Part shown: piece after piece, positions 12,701 to 20,713 of the stretch
Layout: each line of letters begins with the position of its first letter
Position numbering within the stretch: the stretch's first letter is position 1
Source: Dreissena polymorpha
Lineage: Eukaryota; Mollusca; Bivalvia; Myida; Dreissenidae
Length of the DNA stretch: 64,000 nucleotides
Assembly (NCBI RefSeq): GCF_020536995.1
Contig: NC_068366.1
Span: 25,983,137-26,047,136, forward strand
Direction: 5' to 3'
The notes under the pieces: model-generated
What the model saw: the letters and a program-made list of their open reading frames with translations, nothing else
Told to the model about the DNA's origin: nothing
The model's database searches: none
Position numbers and translations under genes: made by a program

Positions 12701-15700
12701 ATATGTTTTCCGATTGATGATATGTGTCTTCTGTTGAAAGGAATTGTGGGGTCTAAAGGCACTCAAAGTTATTTTGTTCGATCTGATTCTCAATGGCAGT
12801 AACAAATATAACAGTAAATAGAAAAATGATGAAAAAGCGACAAATTCATGATTGCTGACGATTAAGTTTTAGGCTTAAGAATTTAATTGCAGATAAAAAG
12901 AAAATCCGAAAAAAAAGACAGATATCATACATATGAACTTTCATGTTCAGTAATAAAATAACTTACACATACCAGTAGAGGATCCCTTCTTCACATCGAG
13001 GCCTTCGGAATTCGGTTCATCACCTGACTGTTGTGAACCTGTAAAAAAATGCTCAAGATGGTTTGTACATGTCACGGTATATAAGTCAATATCAAAGCGC
13101 CGCGTTATGTTTTCTATATTCTTTAACAACATAGCGCAGGCAAGCAGTGAGGTATGATATACACACCACAATTGATCTATGATCAAAGTATTTTTTTTCA
13201 TTGCATTGAACATACAGATGTTTTAATATCGTTCAAAAATGAACAAGTTCATTGTCTATGTCAAAACGTTTATATTCGTTATACTTCCGATTTCTGACAA
13301 TAATTTGCCGCTATGGAGAAAGCTTCTTTATGATATGCTAATATAAAATTCTCTTATGAGGCACAACATTTAGGCGTTTGAAAGCAAATAGTTTGTATTT
13401 AGTAGATAAAATAATATAGAAGGCAAAACCATATCATAAAATCATGCCATAGTTAACAATATACCCATACCATTATGACATCAAAGAACTTTCTGAATAT
13501 ATAGTGATGTGAGCATTGTACTGCTTGTTATGAAGCTTACCTTGCAATTTCTGTTTGTTTTTCTGAAACAATAAAACACTCTTTTAAAATATGGATAACA
13601 AAATAACGCATGTGTGGAAATTTTAGCTTTGCCAAATTGCCATTGATAAGTGCAATTGCGTCTTAACACTTAAAAAAGTCTAGCCAAACAACAGTAGCAA
13701 TGTGCATAAAAGTAAATGTTGTTACCTACTTCACAACTAATAAATGATAAAAAAAGTTTATTCTACACCTTCAATCTTTACTGGTTTATGTCTGGAATGC
13801 CAGCTGTACTATATATCCTGTGCGAAACCAGTCGCGTTAGAATACTATATAAAATAACGATTCCAGGGTAGAAAAATGCGGTGTTTTTTGTATTAGTATG
13901 TATATACCTTTCTCCAAGGCAGATTTGTCACCCCATAGTCATATCGTAACTCTTCACCCTTGGCTATCAAACGGGTTGCGAATATACATAGTCGGGGACT
14001 ATCATCGACCGGCACTATTTTCATAATGCAGTTTTGCAACATGTCCCCATTTTCTGCATCATTTATCATGCGGCCTTGTGTGAATATATCATGGGTTGCA
14101 TCAATGCTACAAGTAATAAATATAGAAAATAGTGTAATGTAAAATATGATTATAGTAATAAATAAAGAATATAGTGTAATGTAAAATATTAAAGTAATAA
14201 ATTTAAAATATAGTGGAATGTAAAATATAATTATCTGCTCTCGTTCAAATCGATAAATTAGAATACAACTTGCTTCCTTTGACAGCCGAGAGCTAACCTC
14301 GTTTAGAATCGCTTGAAAATTGTTTATACATAATTACGCTATATGAAAATAAAAAGATTTACACACACTGCAATATGTTTAACTGAACATAAAACCGTTT
14401 GCACACATTCCATAAGTGTAGGTTACAATTTACTAAACACAAAATGTATCAGCTCTATCAGCAGAATATATTTCATATGTAAAAAGTGTGTTTTCATTAA
14501 GTATCATTGATTAATATGAATTTATAATTCATTACTACAGAATCAGGATAATCAATATTTTAATAAGTAGTTTTATTGTACATTGGCATAAATGACGGCT
14601 ACATTATAAGGCCTTATTGTAGTAACAGAGAATCTCAAAGCGTTTCATTTTTAAAGCAGCGTGTTATCGATCGAAACTTTTTAGTTTCAATGCAAATCAA
14701 ACAAGATATAATTACTGAAACGGTTGCAGCTTTTCTAGAAATGTGATAATTAAGATACTCAGTAAATGATAATATAAAGAATTAACATTTACCACATAGA
14801 CTTTTCCCTGTACTTAAAATAGAACATAAAGCAACCAAGGTCTTTGTCAGCATATTCTTTCTCCAATCTTCTAGCTTGTTTCAAACTTTTAATCAGGTCA
14901 CCTTTGTACTCTAATAAAAACTCTCCTTTGGCAAACGCCTTGGTTGTAAAAACGCCTTCGCCTGAAATGATGATTGAAATGCTACAAATAATACCAGACG
15001 TACAATTTTCAGGAAAGATTTGGGGTAAGTACAATATTATCTGCCGATAATTATCAATATTATCAAACGCTTTCAGCAAAGTCATTTAATTTTACCCAAA
15101 ATATAACTATTATTAGAACAACGATTACACAATTTTTGCATTAACAAACAGTCATTTCCTTGACACTTTTTTATAGTTTCTAACAAGTTGATTCCTCGAA
15201 GATAATACACGCATTATTGCAATTTTTGTTTTTCAATTTGTGATTGTATTTGACAAGCAAATGTGCACATACATAAAAAAATAAATTATAATCTAACAAA
15301 CATGTTAAGATTAACACAAAGGTTGCAATTTTGAGTTTTGGCCTCGCAATCTTAATGCCAAAAAAACTTGTAAATATATGATAACAAAATGCTCATTTAT
15401 TAAATTCAATATAGGTAAAGGACCATTCCCTCCCTTAAGCAAATGCGTAACACACATCCGTAAATACGGAATTAGATCGTACTGTCATGTTATACAATTG
15501 TGCATTTGCAACTGGTTAAATAAAACCGGTAAATAGTGAATAATCATATACCTATGTAGTCATTTATTTGTCTGACTTCAAAACCTGGGGGATCTTCAAA
15601 ACTTCCACAATTATCACGTGCAGTTTCCAGTGGTCTTCTCTTTTGGCCATCACTAAAATATTACAAACGTGCAATTAATGCTCGTTTCAGTGGTGTGTTT

Positions 15701-18700
15701 GTTGTGTTGTAGTGTTGTAATTGTTTCGCTCGTTTTTCAGGAACAACGCTTCCACTAGCTTTCAAAAGTTGGAAGTCCTGACTTCCGAGCCTTAAATTTT
15801 GGAAGTCCCGAGACATCAAGTTAGGGAAGTCCAAGTTTTATTTCAGTATTTTACTGCGGACGTTGGCCATATCAGATGCCTTTTTCCAGATAATAAAAAA
15901 TTTACACCAAAAGTATTTTCTATTATTAATGTATTTCTATGCATCATCTCAATGTGTATTGCTTCCAATACACACACTAATGCAAAAACGGCAACAACAA
16001 CAACTATAATTGGTCAAGCTTTATATACATATATGTAGTAAGAGTATCACGTTTAAACGTTTAAACGGTCGCGTTTCGTGTTTTGCTCAAAAACGTTTAC
16101 AAAAACAGTTAACGTTTAAACGACAGTCAATATCAACAGAATCCATTTCAGTTCATTACGTTACGACGTTGCAAAGCTTATTAATTAACAGCAGCTGAAA
16201 AAGACTCGTATTTGTATCTGATTGCCTTTATTCACAAGACCGTAAACGTAACAATACACCATGTATGGACAAGACGTCTTCAATACTAAACGCGCGTCGG
16301 CACGAAGTGCTCGAGAAAATTTTCCCGCAATTTGTTGCATGAGCATGCCCCGAATCGACTTGAAAAGTCGATTCGCGTCGGCACGAAGTGCACAAGGAGA
16401 TTTTCCCGCCGTTTCTTCATTAGCATTCATTCAATAGACTCTTCATCAGTGGACAAACGGGTGTTCTTCCACAAATTTATTGAGTAAACCTTTACGGGAC
16501 GACGGGTACGCAAACTACGCCAGCGAGTTCATTCGTTTTGATGTACATTTTGTTAAGTAAAACATTGAACAATTTAAAACCGGTTTACTCTTATTGAAGA
16601 ATTGTGGGTTCGATATTAATTCGTCTTTGTTACAAAATATAATGACATCCATGTTACCAGAAAACATCTCTTTTGAAATTTTGGCTTTTGCTATAAGGAA
16701 CATTGATTTTGTATTTGTAAACTTTATTTTATGAAATACTTCACGCAATTTCCGTTGATTTTTTAGTATCAAACTATAAATGTTACATTAAGAATGTTAA
16801 TTGGTATAGAACAGCCCAAACACTAGCAGAACGCGGAAATATAGCTCTACATAGACTTTTCACTATTATAAATCAAAACTAATTCTCGACACGCGAACAA
16901 TGAAACCTATTTGATAAACTAGTCACACCGGCCCTACACTATTCAGCAGAAGTGTGGGGATTTGCGAAGGGTAAAGAAATCGAAAAAAATACATACAAAA
17001 CTACTTCGAAAAATCTTAAAAGTAAATAATCCACAAATCAAGCCGGAATGTATGGAGAATTAGGACGATACCCGCTATTAATAACACGCAAATTACATAC
17101 ATTCCAATATTGGTTAAACCTACTTAGATCGAGTGATAACAGTACCGCAAAAACAATATATTCTGTGATATTTAATGATGCACAGCAAAACATCACAAAC
17201 AATTATGGCAAGCGGTTCGACGCATAATCCCAAGAAACTAGGTTTCTCATGAGAACCTAGGTTCTCAGAATGAGAACCTAGCCAGCTGGCAAACTTTAAA
17301 TAAATTTGACATTCTAATGCAGTCGGAAAATAAAAAAGACATTATAAACCCCGCTTAATATATTTTTAATGCTAATGAAATTCGTAATAATCGACAAACA
17401 GTTATAATTGTTAATTTTACAAGACTATAGCCATGTTATTTGATTTTTCATTGGATATGTTTGTATAATTAAATAATTATACAATTTCCTCGTGTACAGT
17501 ACAGTAGCTCGTGGGCGGAGTTAACGGAGTGTGAATGACCAGCTTTACTTGATATTATTACGTCCTGTGCATTTTTTTTTAGATAGCACTAACTCAATTC
17601 CGCCTTTCATCACACAGATTAGAAATAGAACGAGGTCGATACCGCAATATCACAATATTGCTAGGGATAACAGAAAATGTAAATTTTGTAATCTAAATGT
17701 CGTAGAAAGTGAATACCATTTCTTATTAATATGGCCATTACAAACATATAAGAAAAACAGATTTAAAGTAATAGTATCAAGCATGGCCAAAATTAAATAA
17801 GTTTTAACATATCAAACTTAATGAGAACACAAAATAAAAAATAAATCATAAATCTTTCAAAATGCATATATAATGCGAATTGTTTACGGAACAATTTAGA
17901 AACAAATTAATTAATCTAAGTATACTTTTTTTCTCAGAATTCGATGAGTACTGATACGTATCAATGTTAAAGTGAAATTAATTTTGCAAAATAGTGTATT
18001 CTTTGTTACATTATTTTATTACCAACTGGAGTTATCGATGTTAAAGGAACATATCTTATGTTATAAATCAGTAAAATATTTGTTAACTTCTCCCATTGCA
18101 TAGTTTTCATAATTATTACCTTATTTTCATAATTATTATTATCCATGTCTTTACACGTGTATATTATACATTTGGCTAAAAAAAGGATATGCTTAAGAGC
18201 TAATAAATGTTGTTGTTGTTGTTGTTGTATTATCAAACGGCGTACATGCGGATTATCGGACGTCCAAGGCACTTCCACGGTTTAAAAAATGGGCGTACGA
18301 CCGCAGTTTTCGGGCGTAATTTACCCCCGAATATCCATTAACGGAGCACTGCAGGAAAATATTATATAACTAGCAATTTCGAAAACTGTTCACGAAGAAC
18401 AAGAGTCGCCAACATGCTAATTGCCTACGAAAATGCAACATCACGAAAACGTATTGATACTGATCTTAGTTTGCACTGAACAACAGAATATAAATTATAA
18501 TAAGTTGTTTTTGTTAAAGTCCAGACTAAAATACTACCGCAGATGTCCACAGAACAAAACATGGAGTTAATACTGTCATTGACTATGCCCTTTGCAATTG
18601 ATTCGCCACCGGATTTAGATTTATTTACCACTAGGGAATCTATACGTTTTTTATATAAGCGGAACTTTTCGTCTGCCTTGAGACGTCATTTTGTTTGACT

Positions 18701-19921
18701 CGCATGTGTTATCATATACACGCTTGGTAAACACGTTACCAAATTAAGTAAGCGCTTTTTGAGTAAGACTCAGTAAAACGGCATAAACAAAACAGGATTT
18801 TTCATTACGCATTGCAATGAAACATTAAAGGGGCCATTTCACGTTTTGGTAAATTGACAAAATTAAAAAAAAATTGCTTCAGATTCGCAAATTTTCGTTG
18901 TAGTTATGATATTTGTGAGGAAACAGTAATACTGAACATTTACTGTGCTCTAAAATAGCCATTATATGCATCTTTTGACGATTTAAAAACATGAAAATTA
19001 TAAAGCGTTGCAACGCGAAACGATTGAATAATTTCGAGAGTTTTGTTGTTATATTTTGTGAAACTACGAGTATTGCTTATATAAAGAATAAAATGCATCC
19101 TTCATTTTTGAGCATCCCTAGCCGAGTGGTATAAGTGGTAGACTTTTACTCCAGGACTCCAGGGGTCGGTGGTTCGAGCCCTGATGCGGGTTACTTTTTT
19201 TTCTTTTTCTTAATTTTATTCTTGATTCTTGATTTTTTAGTGGAGTTTTTTAGATCCAATGTTTACATTTATTAATAGAAATAATTTAATGACAAACTTC
19301 AATATATGCCAAAATCGGTGAAAAAGTCTCTTTAATTTAGCTTCTCAAAAACTTACCTACCGGTACATCTAGTTACATATTCAATTGAAGTATAGGTTGT
19401 TCCATCTTCTTGCAAAATTTGCAAACAAGTCTATAACTGCTACCAGATTCAACAATCTGAAGCCAAGGGAATTTCTCAACCCACACATCGAATGTTATTA
19501 TTATAATTATTCTTAAATTATTTTTGTACCAGATGATGATACTGGTATTGAAGTGGTGATAATAAGCAAGTTATTGTTTATTTTTGTGACATACGTATAA
19601 ACTTAATAGTAGTCAAGTTATATAAAATAACGAAACAGACAACACCAGACCCGGTGGGCCTATAAGTAACCAAGCATAATTATACATTTTTAAGTTTCGG
19701 TGATCTACATAATCAAGTTAATTATCTTGGTTCAAGCATATTTGTTTTTGTACAGTTACTATACATACACAAGAACTTGTCAAAAAGTTCGAACAATTAA
19801 CGATATTTGTATAAAAATGTTATTTTGAAAAAAAAACATTGTCATTCAAAAGAACATTTCAAGAACATAATCTTAAATCTACATACGTTTTCTTTTGTCT
19901 TTCCGACGTGCGCATTGCCAT
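107..19921 (-). CDS. Spliced gene: SET domain + exon-cassette linker + zinc fingers + tyrosine-recombinase-like domain
   Basis: Twenty-five coding exons were found by eye. Every one has a GT donor and AG acceptor, and the reading phase carries through all of them (3,799 bases, about 1,266 residues), ending in phase 1 so the gene runs on past the left edge. Order: start exon, KMT5A-like SET domain (about residues 46-168), microexon, repeated 22-residue cassettes (176-263), Ser/Asp-rich linkers (264-646), C2H2 finger (about 667-686), second Cys/His motif, recombinase-like domain (about 960-1195), acidic tail. Introns throughout argue for a host gene or an old domesticated element, not a fresh transposon copy. 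I recall related predicted fish and invertebrate proteins sharing the C-terminal half, without being able to check. The job is unknown; a chromatin or DNA-binding role is inference. A transcript would settle exon order and alternative use. Confidence 0.85.
466..534 (-). CDS. Exon 24, acidic/Gly-Thr tail
   Basis: 69 bases, phase 1-1, reading DIAEPVSFEDSWSEGATGTG plus TG. Acceptor ccgcag, donor ctg|gtgaga. Same length and phase as the exon at 107-175. Confidence 0.65.
760..955 (-). CDS. Exon 23, recombinase His/Tyr motif
   Basis: 196 bases, reading ILDMTGAELKMVADHMGHNI then NIHTDVYRLQSSILEKTKVA. MGH (His about 1173) and the Tyr nine residues later (about 1182) match the GH...Y end of tyrosine recombinases, so the nucleophile position is filled. 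Ends RYQGKNLQEISLE before g|gtaaca. Confidence 0.88.
1130..1259 (-). CDS. Exon 22, recombinase box II Arg region
   Basis: 130 bases, beginning QSDNTPLDGCTAMRTITKAC and ending IRTREMRRYLATTAQ. The classical motif is H-x-L-R-H/K; here R-E-M-R-R keeps the Arg (about residue 1147) but the first His is Arg. The exon has a strong pyrimidine tract and cacttag acceptor, and a cag|gtatga donor. Confidence 0.85.
1579..1716 (-). CDS. Exon 21, recombinase beta-hairpin Lys region
   Basis: 138 bases. Reads MKVIEVRGKSTRSLRKVCVL then LTPDMIDAVRYLLKTRSSSS and EFLFS. RGK..R..R.V.VLLTP is the beta-strand pair carrying the catalytic Lys in this family (about residue 1075). Acceptor tgtttcag, donor gag|gtactt, phase 2-2. 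Confidence 0.85.
1869..2893 (-). CDS. Exon 20, second finger and recombinase core-binding region
   Basis: 1,025 bases, the largest exon. Starts VIERGEGELVVARRPNSKQK, then a C-x2-C-x11-H-x3-C motif (CEYC...H...C), then a long helical region with LIKLKDWLLQQLRNVIKVEN, which fits the core-binding (SAM-like) part of tyrosine recombinases, then MFNKRRIAEVSEMKV, where the Arg is the expected box I catalytic position (about residue 1027). Donor aaaag|gtgtgg, phase 2 out. Confidence 0.88.
3440..3672 (-). CDS. Exon 19, C2H2 zinc finger
   Basis: 233 bases. Contains CYYCKRSFTSKIAPHYISIH, a C-x2-C-x10-H-x4-H finger, preceded by SLPTYSKKEDGHRDYRKTNY and followed by a Glu-rich helix ending LLELENKGNFAHNAQ. 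I recall the same order (acidic lead, finger, KGNFAHN) in other proteins with this recombinase-like tail. Phase 1 in, 0 out. Confidence 0.85.
4052..4165 (-). CDS. Exon 18, Lys/Asn-rich linker
   Basis: 114 bases, phase 1-1, reading GGSKSTKSQKKESNKIETTN then NKECPHIDEAYRRQMRN. Basic at the start, so a nuclear-localisation role is possible. Acceptor attaacag, donor atg|gtaagg. Confidence 0.65.
4636..4812 (-). CDS. Exon 17, acidic exon with coding 24-base repeat
   Basis: 177 bases, phase 1-1. Starts DDLTEHNDDTGDNDFDEDV, then four tandem octads of the form DDYVQDDV (one starts ND), ending DGGLDRGG. The 24-base unit keeps the frame, so copy-number change would change protein length without frameshift. 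Strongly acidic. Confidence 0.68.
5033..5083 (-). CDS. Exon 16, acidic mini-exon
   Basis: 51 bases, phase 1-1, reading DFDTSADSDSDYIPQSS. Asp/Ser-rich, with SDSD sites that fit casein kinase 2 phosphorylation. Acceptor agaag, donor tctg|gtacag. Confidence 0.6.
5280..5390 (-). CDS. Exon 15, polar/basic linker
   Basis: 111 bases, phase 1-1, reading GPMNVLKNDVSGCASAALGG then EGRPKRNVTVSYDYQCT. GRPKRN resembles an AT-hook-like or nuclear-localisation patch (inference). Acceptor gttccag, donor acag|gtaata. Confidence 0.65.
5838..5960 (-). CDS. Exon 14, polar linker
   Basis: 123 bases, phase 1-1, reading SKVALTNNDANAYTSYASNV then CKEDDVGLGKTLSKGQTKVK. Acceptor cttccag, donor aaag|gtaatt. No domain recognised. 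Confidence 0.65.
6435..6506 (-). CDS. Exon 13, cassette B copy 1
   Basis: 72 bases, phase 1-1, encoding GFFTQQSCDEPNSECLDVKK plus GSTT. It is the most diverged B copy, two residues longer at the start and with Cys at two Gly positions. The flanking intron from about 6150 to 6650 matches that around the other B copies. Confidence 0.78.
6937..7087. repeat. Interspersed repeat (gtggggtggtatattcggcc family), copy 1
   Basis: Near-identical sequence recurs at 9745-9897 and 37193-37339. A related first half (taaagggagaca...) is at 6653-6740 and 37130-37192. Family not recognised. Confidence 0.7.
7737..7856 (-). CDS. Exon 12, possible small alpha-helical domain
   Basis: 120 bases, phase 1-1, encoding GFHGYVKHTSKSGGQELVEI then LHDVFTKEVYEDGYTLDPET. 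Unlike its neighbours it is hydrophobic and folded-looking. The spacing of KSG..LVE.L..VF..E....LDPE weakly recalls the end of a BEN domain; that is a guess. Acceptor ccttcag, donor acag|gtaaaa. Confidence 0.7.
7945..8229 (+). repeat. SINE-like or non-autonomous repeat ending in a tgggggacata hairpin
   Basis: Contains tgaccttgaaggatgacctt, then a cca-rich stretch, and ends with a short hairpin (tcccccag...ctgggggaca). I recall this tail from many bivalve repeats. Lies in the intron between exons 11 and 12. Confidence 0.55.
8390..8480. repeat. Decayed hairpin element (cacaggcta family)
   Basis: Holds tgcagactgcacaggctaac and tttcccaaaacgagactcat, the core and end of the family seen whole at 24475-24735 and 31571-31839. 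Touches the left edge of exon 11. Confidence 0.6.
8509..8625 (-). CDS. Exon 11, linker ending in a cassette-like segment
   Basis: 117 bases, phase 1-1, acceptor atattttcag. Starts GPGDIVTIIAGMNDVLTPVS and ends KVQDPESSNPEGKDVNKAA. The last 18 residues resemble cassette B (DEPNSEGLDVKKG), suggesting a cassette joined to another segment. Confidence 0.68.
8770..8890. repeat. MITE-like repeat (atgcggccgg...agcctgcgcatttgcacag)
   Basis: Palindromic core around cctgcgcatttgcacaga; a related fragment is at about 61870-61960. Family remembered from bivalves, not named. Confidence 0.45.
9325..9538 (+). repeat. tRNA-core TTAA element, right part only
   Basis: A tRNA-like segment (gctgagtggtctaaacgata ... 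ggttcgagcccag) is followed by the shared right arm ending gaaaaggcccctttaa. The left arm of the full elements is missing; other sequence precedes it. Confidence 0.65.
9711..9897. repeat. Interspersed repeat (gtggggtggtatattcggcc family), copy 2
   Basis: Preceded by a ta microsatellite (about 9673-9716) and placed in the intron left of exon 10. Confidence 0.7.
9993..10256 (-). CDS. Exon 10, Ser/Lys-rich linker
   Basis: 264 bases, phase 1-1. Starts ENSISTPKNSNKRQSTSMLE, passes a Ser/acidic patch EEVSEEDVSSSRRSARAVVP and ends AVGKQMP before g|gtattg. No domain is recognised; composition suggests a disordered nuclear linker with basic patches. An open frame continues beyond the donor, but the phase match favours splicing. 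Confidence 0.7.
10917..10982 (-). CDS. Exon 9, cassette A copy 1
   Basis: 66 bases, phase 1-1, encoding GTTQTGNELESEDFEMKQLT plus DT. Acceptor ctaccag, donor ccg|gtaagg. Pairs with the B exon at 11507-11572. Confidence 0.8.
11507..11572 (-). CDS. Exon 8, cassette B copy 2
   Basis: 66 bases, phase 1-1, encoding GSQQSGDEPNSEGLDVKKGS plus SS. Acceptor tttacag, donor ctg|gtatgg. Second half of the duplicated A+B unit of about 1.43 kb. Confidence 0.8.
12352..12417 (-). CDS. Exon 7, cassette A copy 2
   Basis: 66 bases, phase 1-1, encoding GTTQTGNELDSEDFEMKQLT plus ET. Differs from the 10917-10982 copy by a few bases. It aligns without gaps to cassette B (shared G..Q.G.E..SE...K positions), so A and B look like old duplicates of one 22-residue unit. 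Confidence 0.8.
12973..13038 (-). CDS. Exon 6, cassette B copy 3
   Basis: 66 bases, phase 1 in and out, encoding GSQQSGDEPNSEGLDVKKGS plus ST. Nearly identical to the exon at 11507-11572 and close to that at 6435-6506; flanking intron sequence is shared too, so this is a segmental duplication. Polar and acidic, probably disordered. Confidence 0.8.
13541..13562 (-). CDS. Exon 5, 22-base microexon
   Basis: Reads KNKQKLQ plus one base, with acceptor gtttcag and donor aag|gtaagc. It converts phase 0 after the SET domain to the phase 1 used by the following cassettes, so it acts as a frame adaptor; skipping it would break the frame. Supported by splice signals and phase only. Confidence 0.6.
13908..14106 (-). 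CDS. Exon 4, SET domain C-terminal half
   Basis: Begins CIDATHDIFTQGRMINDAEN and ends RLIAKGEELRYDYGVTNLPW plus RK. CIDAT, GR.IN, FA...I..GEEL.YDYG and PWR are the SET-C landmarks. The usual NHS of KMT5A is NDA here, so the cofactor-binding Asn-His pair is Asn-Asp; I recall the same change in other proteins of this group, but whether the fold still methylates is open. The YDYG tyrosine is kept. Acceptor cttgtag, donor aag|gtatat, phase 2 in, 0 out. Confidence 0.88.
14793..14961 (-). CDS. Exon 3, SET domain N-terminal half
   Basis: Encodes GEGVFTTKAFAKGEFLLEYK, then GDLIKSLKQARRLEKEYADK and DLGCFMFYFKYREKSMW/C. The GxGVF...F.KGEF..EY.GDLI...A..RE..YA...GC.M.Y pattern is the SET-N and inserted region of KMT5A (SETD8)-type histone H4K20 methyltransferases. 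The first GxG is the S-adenosylmethionine-binding motif of the family. Acceptor tttcag, donor tg|gtaaat, phase 1 in and 2 out. Confidence 0.88.
15552..15652 (-). CDS. Exon 2, pre-SET segment
   Basis: Acceptor ttttag and donor atag|gtatat. Reads DGQKRRPLETARDNCGSF, then EDPPGFEVRQINDYIG, leading straight into the SET domain at the next exon; such a lead-in is normal for KMT5A-like proteins. Phase 2 in, phase 1 out. Confidence 0.75.
16291..16436. repeat. Two-copy tandem repeat (gcgtcggcacgaagtgc)
   Basis: Copies start near 16291 and 16374, period about 83 bases; between them lies the palindrome cgaatcgac/gtcgattcg. No coding sense found. Confidence 0.55.
16799..17800 (+). mobile_element. LINE reverse-transcriptase 3' remnant, split by an insertion
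   Basis: Frames on the plus strand give LFDKLVTPALHYSAEVWGFA, then YGELGRYPLLITRKLHTFQY and, after about 300 foreign bases (17225-17535), RKCKFCNLNVVESEYHFLL, the C-x2-C...E..H end common in non-LTR retrotransposon ORF2 proteins of the I/Nimb-like group. Several frame changes mark it as dead. Lies in intron 1 of the SET/recombinase-like gene, antisense to it. Confidence 0.7.
18825..19335 (+). repeat. TTAA-ended element with tRNA-like core
   Basis: Starts ttaaaggggccatttcacg and ends as the inverted form with ctctttaa; both ends sit on TTAA. The core has tagccgagtggtataagtgg and ggtggttcgagccctg, resembling A and B boxes of a tRNA Leu/Ser-type gene. Same family at 32707-33031, 50851-51368 and 58579-59085. 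Confidence 0.75.
19887..19921 (-). CDS. Exon 1, start codon exon
   Basis: Encodes MAMRTSERQKK plus two bases of the next codon, then a gtatgt donor. It ends in phase 2, which is what the exon at 15552-15652 needs. A TATA box lies 50 bases upstream. The peptide is short and basic. The phase match and donor support it; the long intron 1 (about 4.2 kb, holding a LINE remnant and a tRNA-core element) keeps this call below certainty. Confidence 0.6.
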
Positions 19922-19970
19922 TCCAAAAGATTTTCACTCACCACATGTCACAGAAATGAAACGGAATCGC

Positions 19971-19978
19971 TTTTTATA
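19971..19978 (-). promoter_or_regulatory. TATA box of the SET/recombinase-like gene
   Basis: The minus strand reads tataaaaa here, 50 bases before the proposed ATG at 19921. The usual TATA to start spacing would put the transcription start near 19945 and leave a 5' leader of about 25 bases. Seen directly: the motif and spacing. Inferred: that it is used. Confidence 0.5.
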
Positions 19979-20713
19979 GCTTGTAGCATGTTGCCTCATC
20001 GCTATCTCATTGGGCAGTCTGACCATTAAACTCGAAGGGCCAATCACTATCAAATTGATAACATCAGATTAATAGCATGGGCGTTTCTTGTACCCAGAAA
20101 ACTGCTCAAATGTTAAGGAATTGACTGTCAATATTGAATGCAAACATTGATGTAGACAAAACGCACAATTCTCTTTTACAAAATTACTGATCTGTATTCG
20201 ATTATACTAAACAGATAAGAAATTGTATGTACAAATAGTGAAGCAGTCTTCAGAATTTGCTGGTCACATTTTCGTATTGTCTTCTTTAGTTTAAAACTTA
20301 AACAATCCGACCAAGCATATTAAGATGTTAAAACCTACTATAATGTTTTTATTCACATGATACATGTAAGTCAATTACGTGATTACTCAAAACAGGCTAA
20401 ATCCCCGCTAAGTCCCCCGTAAAATCCACATTTTCTCCAAATTCAAGTATAAAAAATATAATATACCCGGTAAAAAGTCTATGTTACCAACATTGTCAAT
20501 GCTAAAAAGTACATTGGTGAATCAACCTTATAAGTAGTTTATGTGTGTTTGCAGAATATACAATATCGTTCGAGTGACTTTAGAATTAATAAAGGAAAGT
20601 TCCGCAATGTTCAAAGATTTCACGCTTGGTTTACATCCTGCGCAATTGTTGCTAAACCCAAAAGGGAGTTTTATTCTGATGTAGAAAAAAAACCAACACA
20701 AAACTTACATTTA
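19979..20713. other. Gene-free stretch upstream of the promoter
   Basis: AT-rich unique-looking DNA. No splice-supported exon or known repeat is seen; upstream control sequences of the minus-strand gene would be expected here, but none is recognised beyond the TATA box. Confidence 0.5.

Larger units (their letters stand above)
10838..13220 (-). repeat. Tandem duplication of a two-exon (A+B) intron-exon unit
   Basis: The blocks starting near 10838 and near 12260 match across exons A, B and much of their introns, with a period of about 1.43-1.47 kb. A third, partial copy around exon B lies at about 6150-6650. The left copy carries extra DNA between A2 and B2 (about 11800-12250). Confidence 0.75.
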
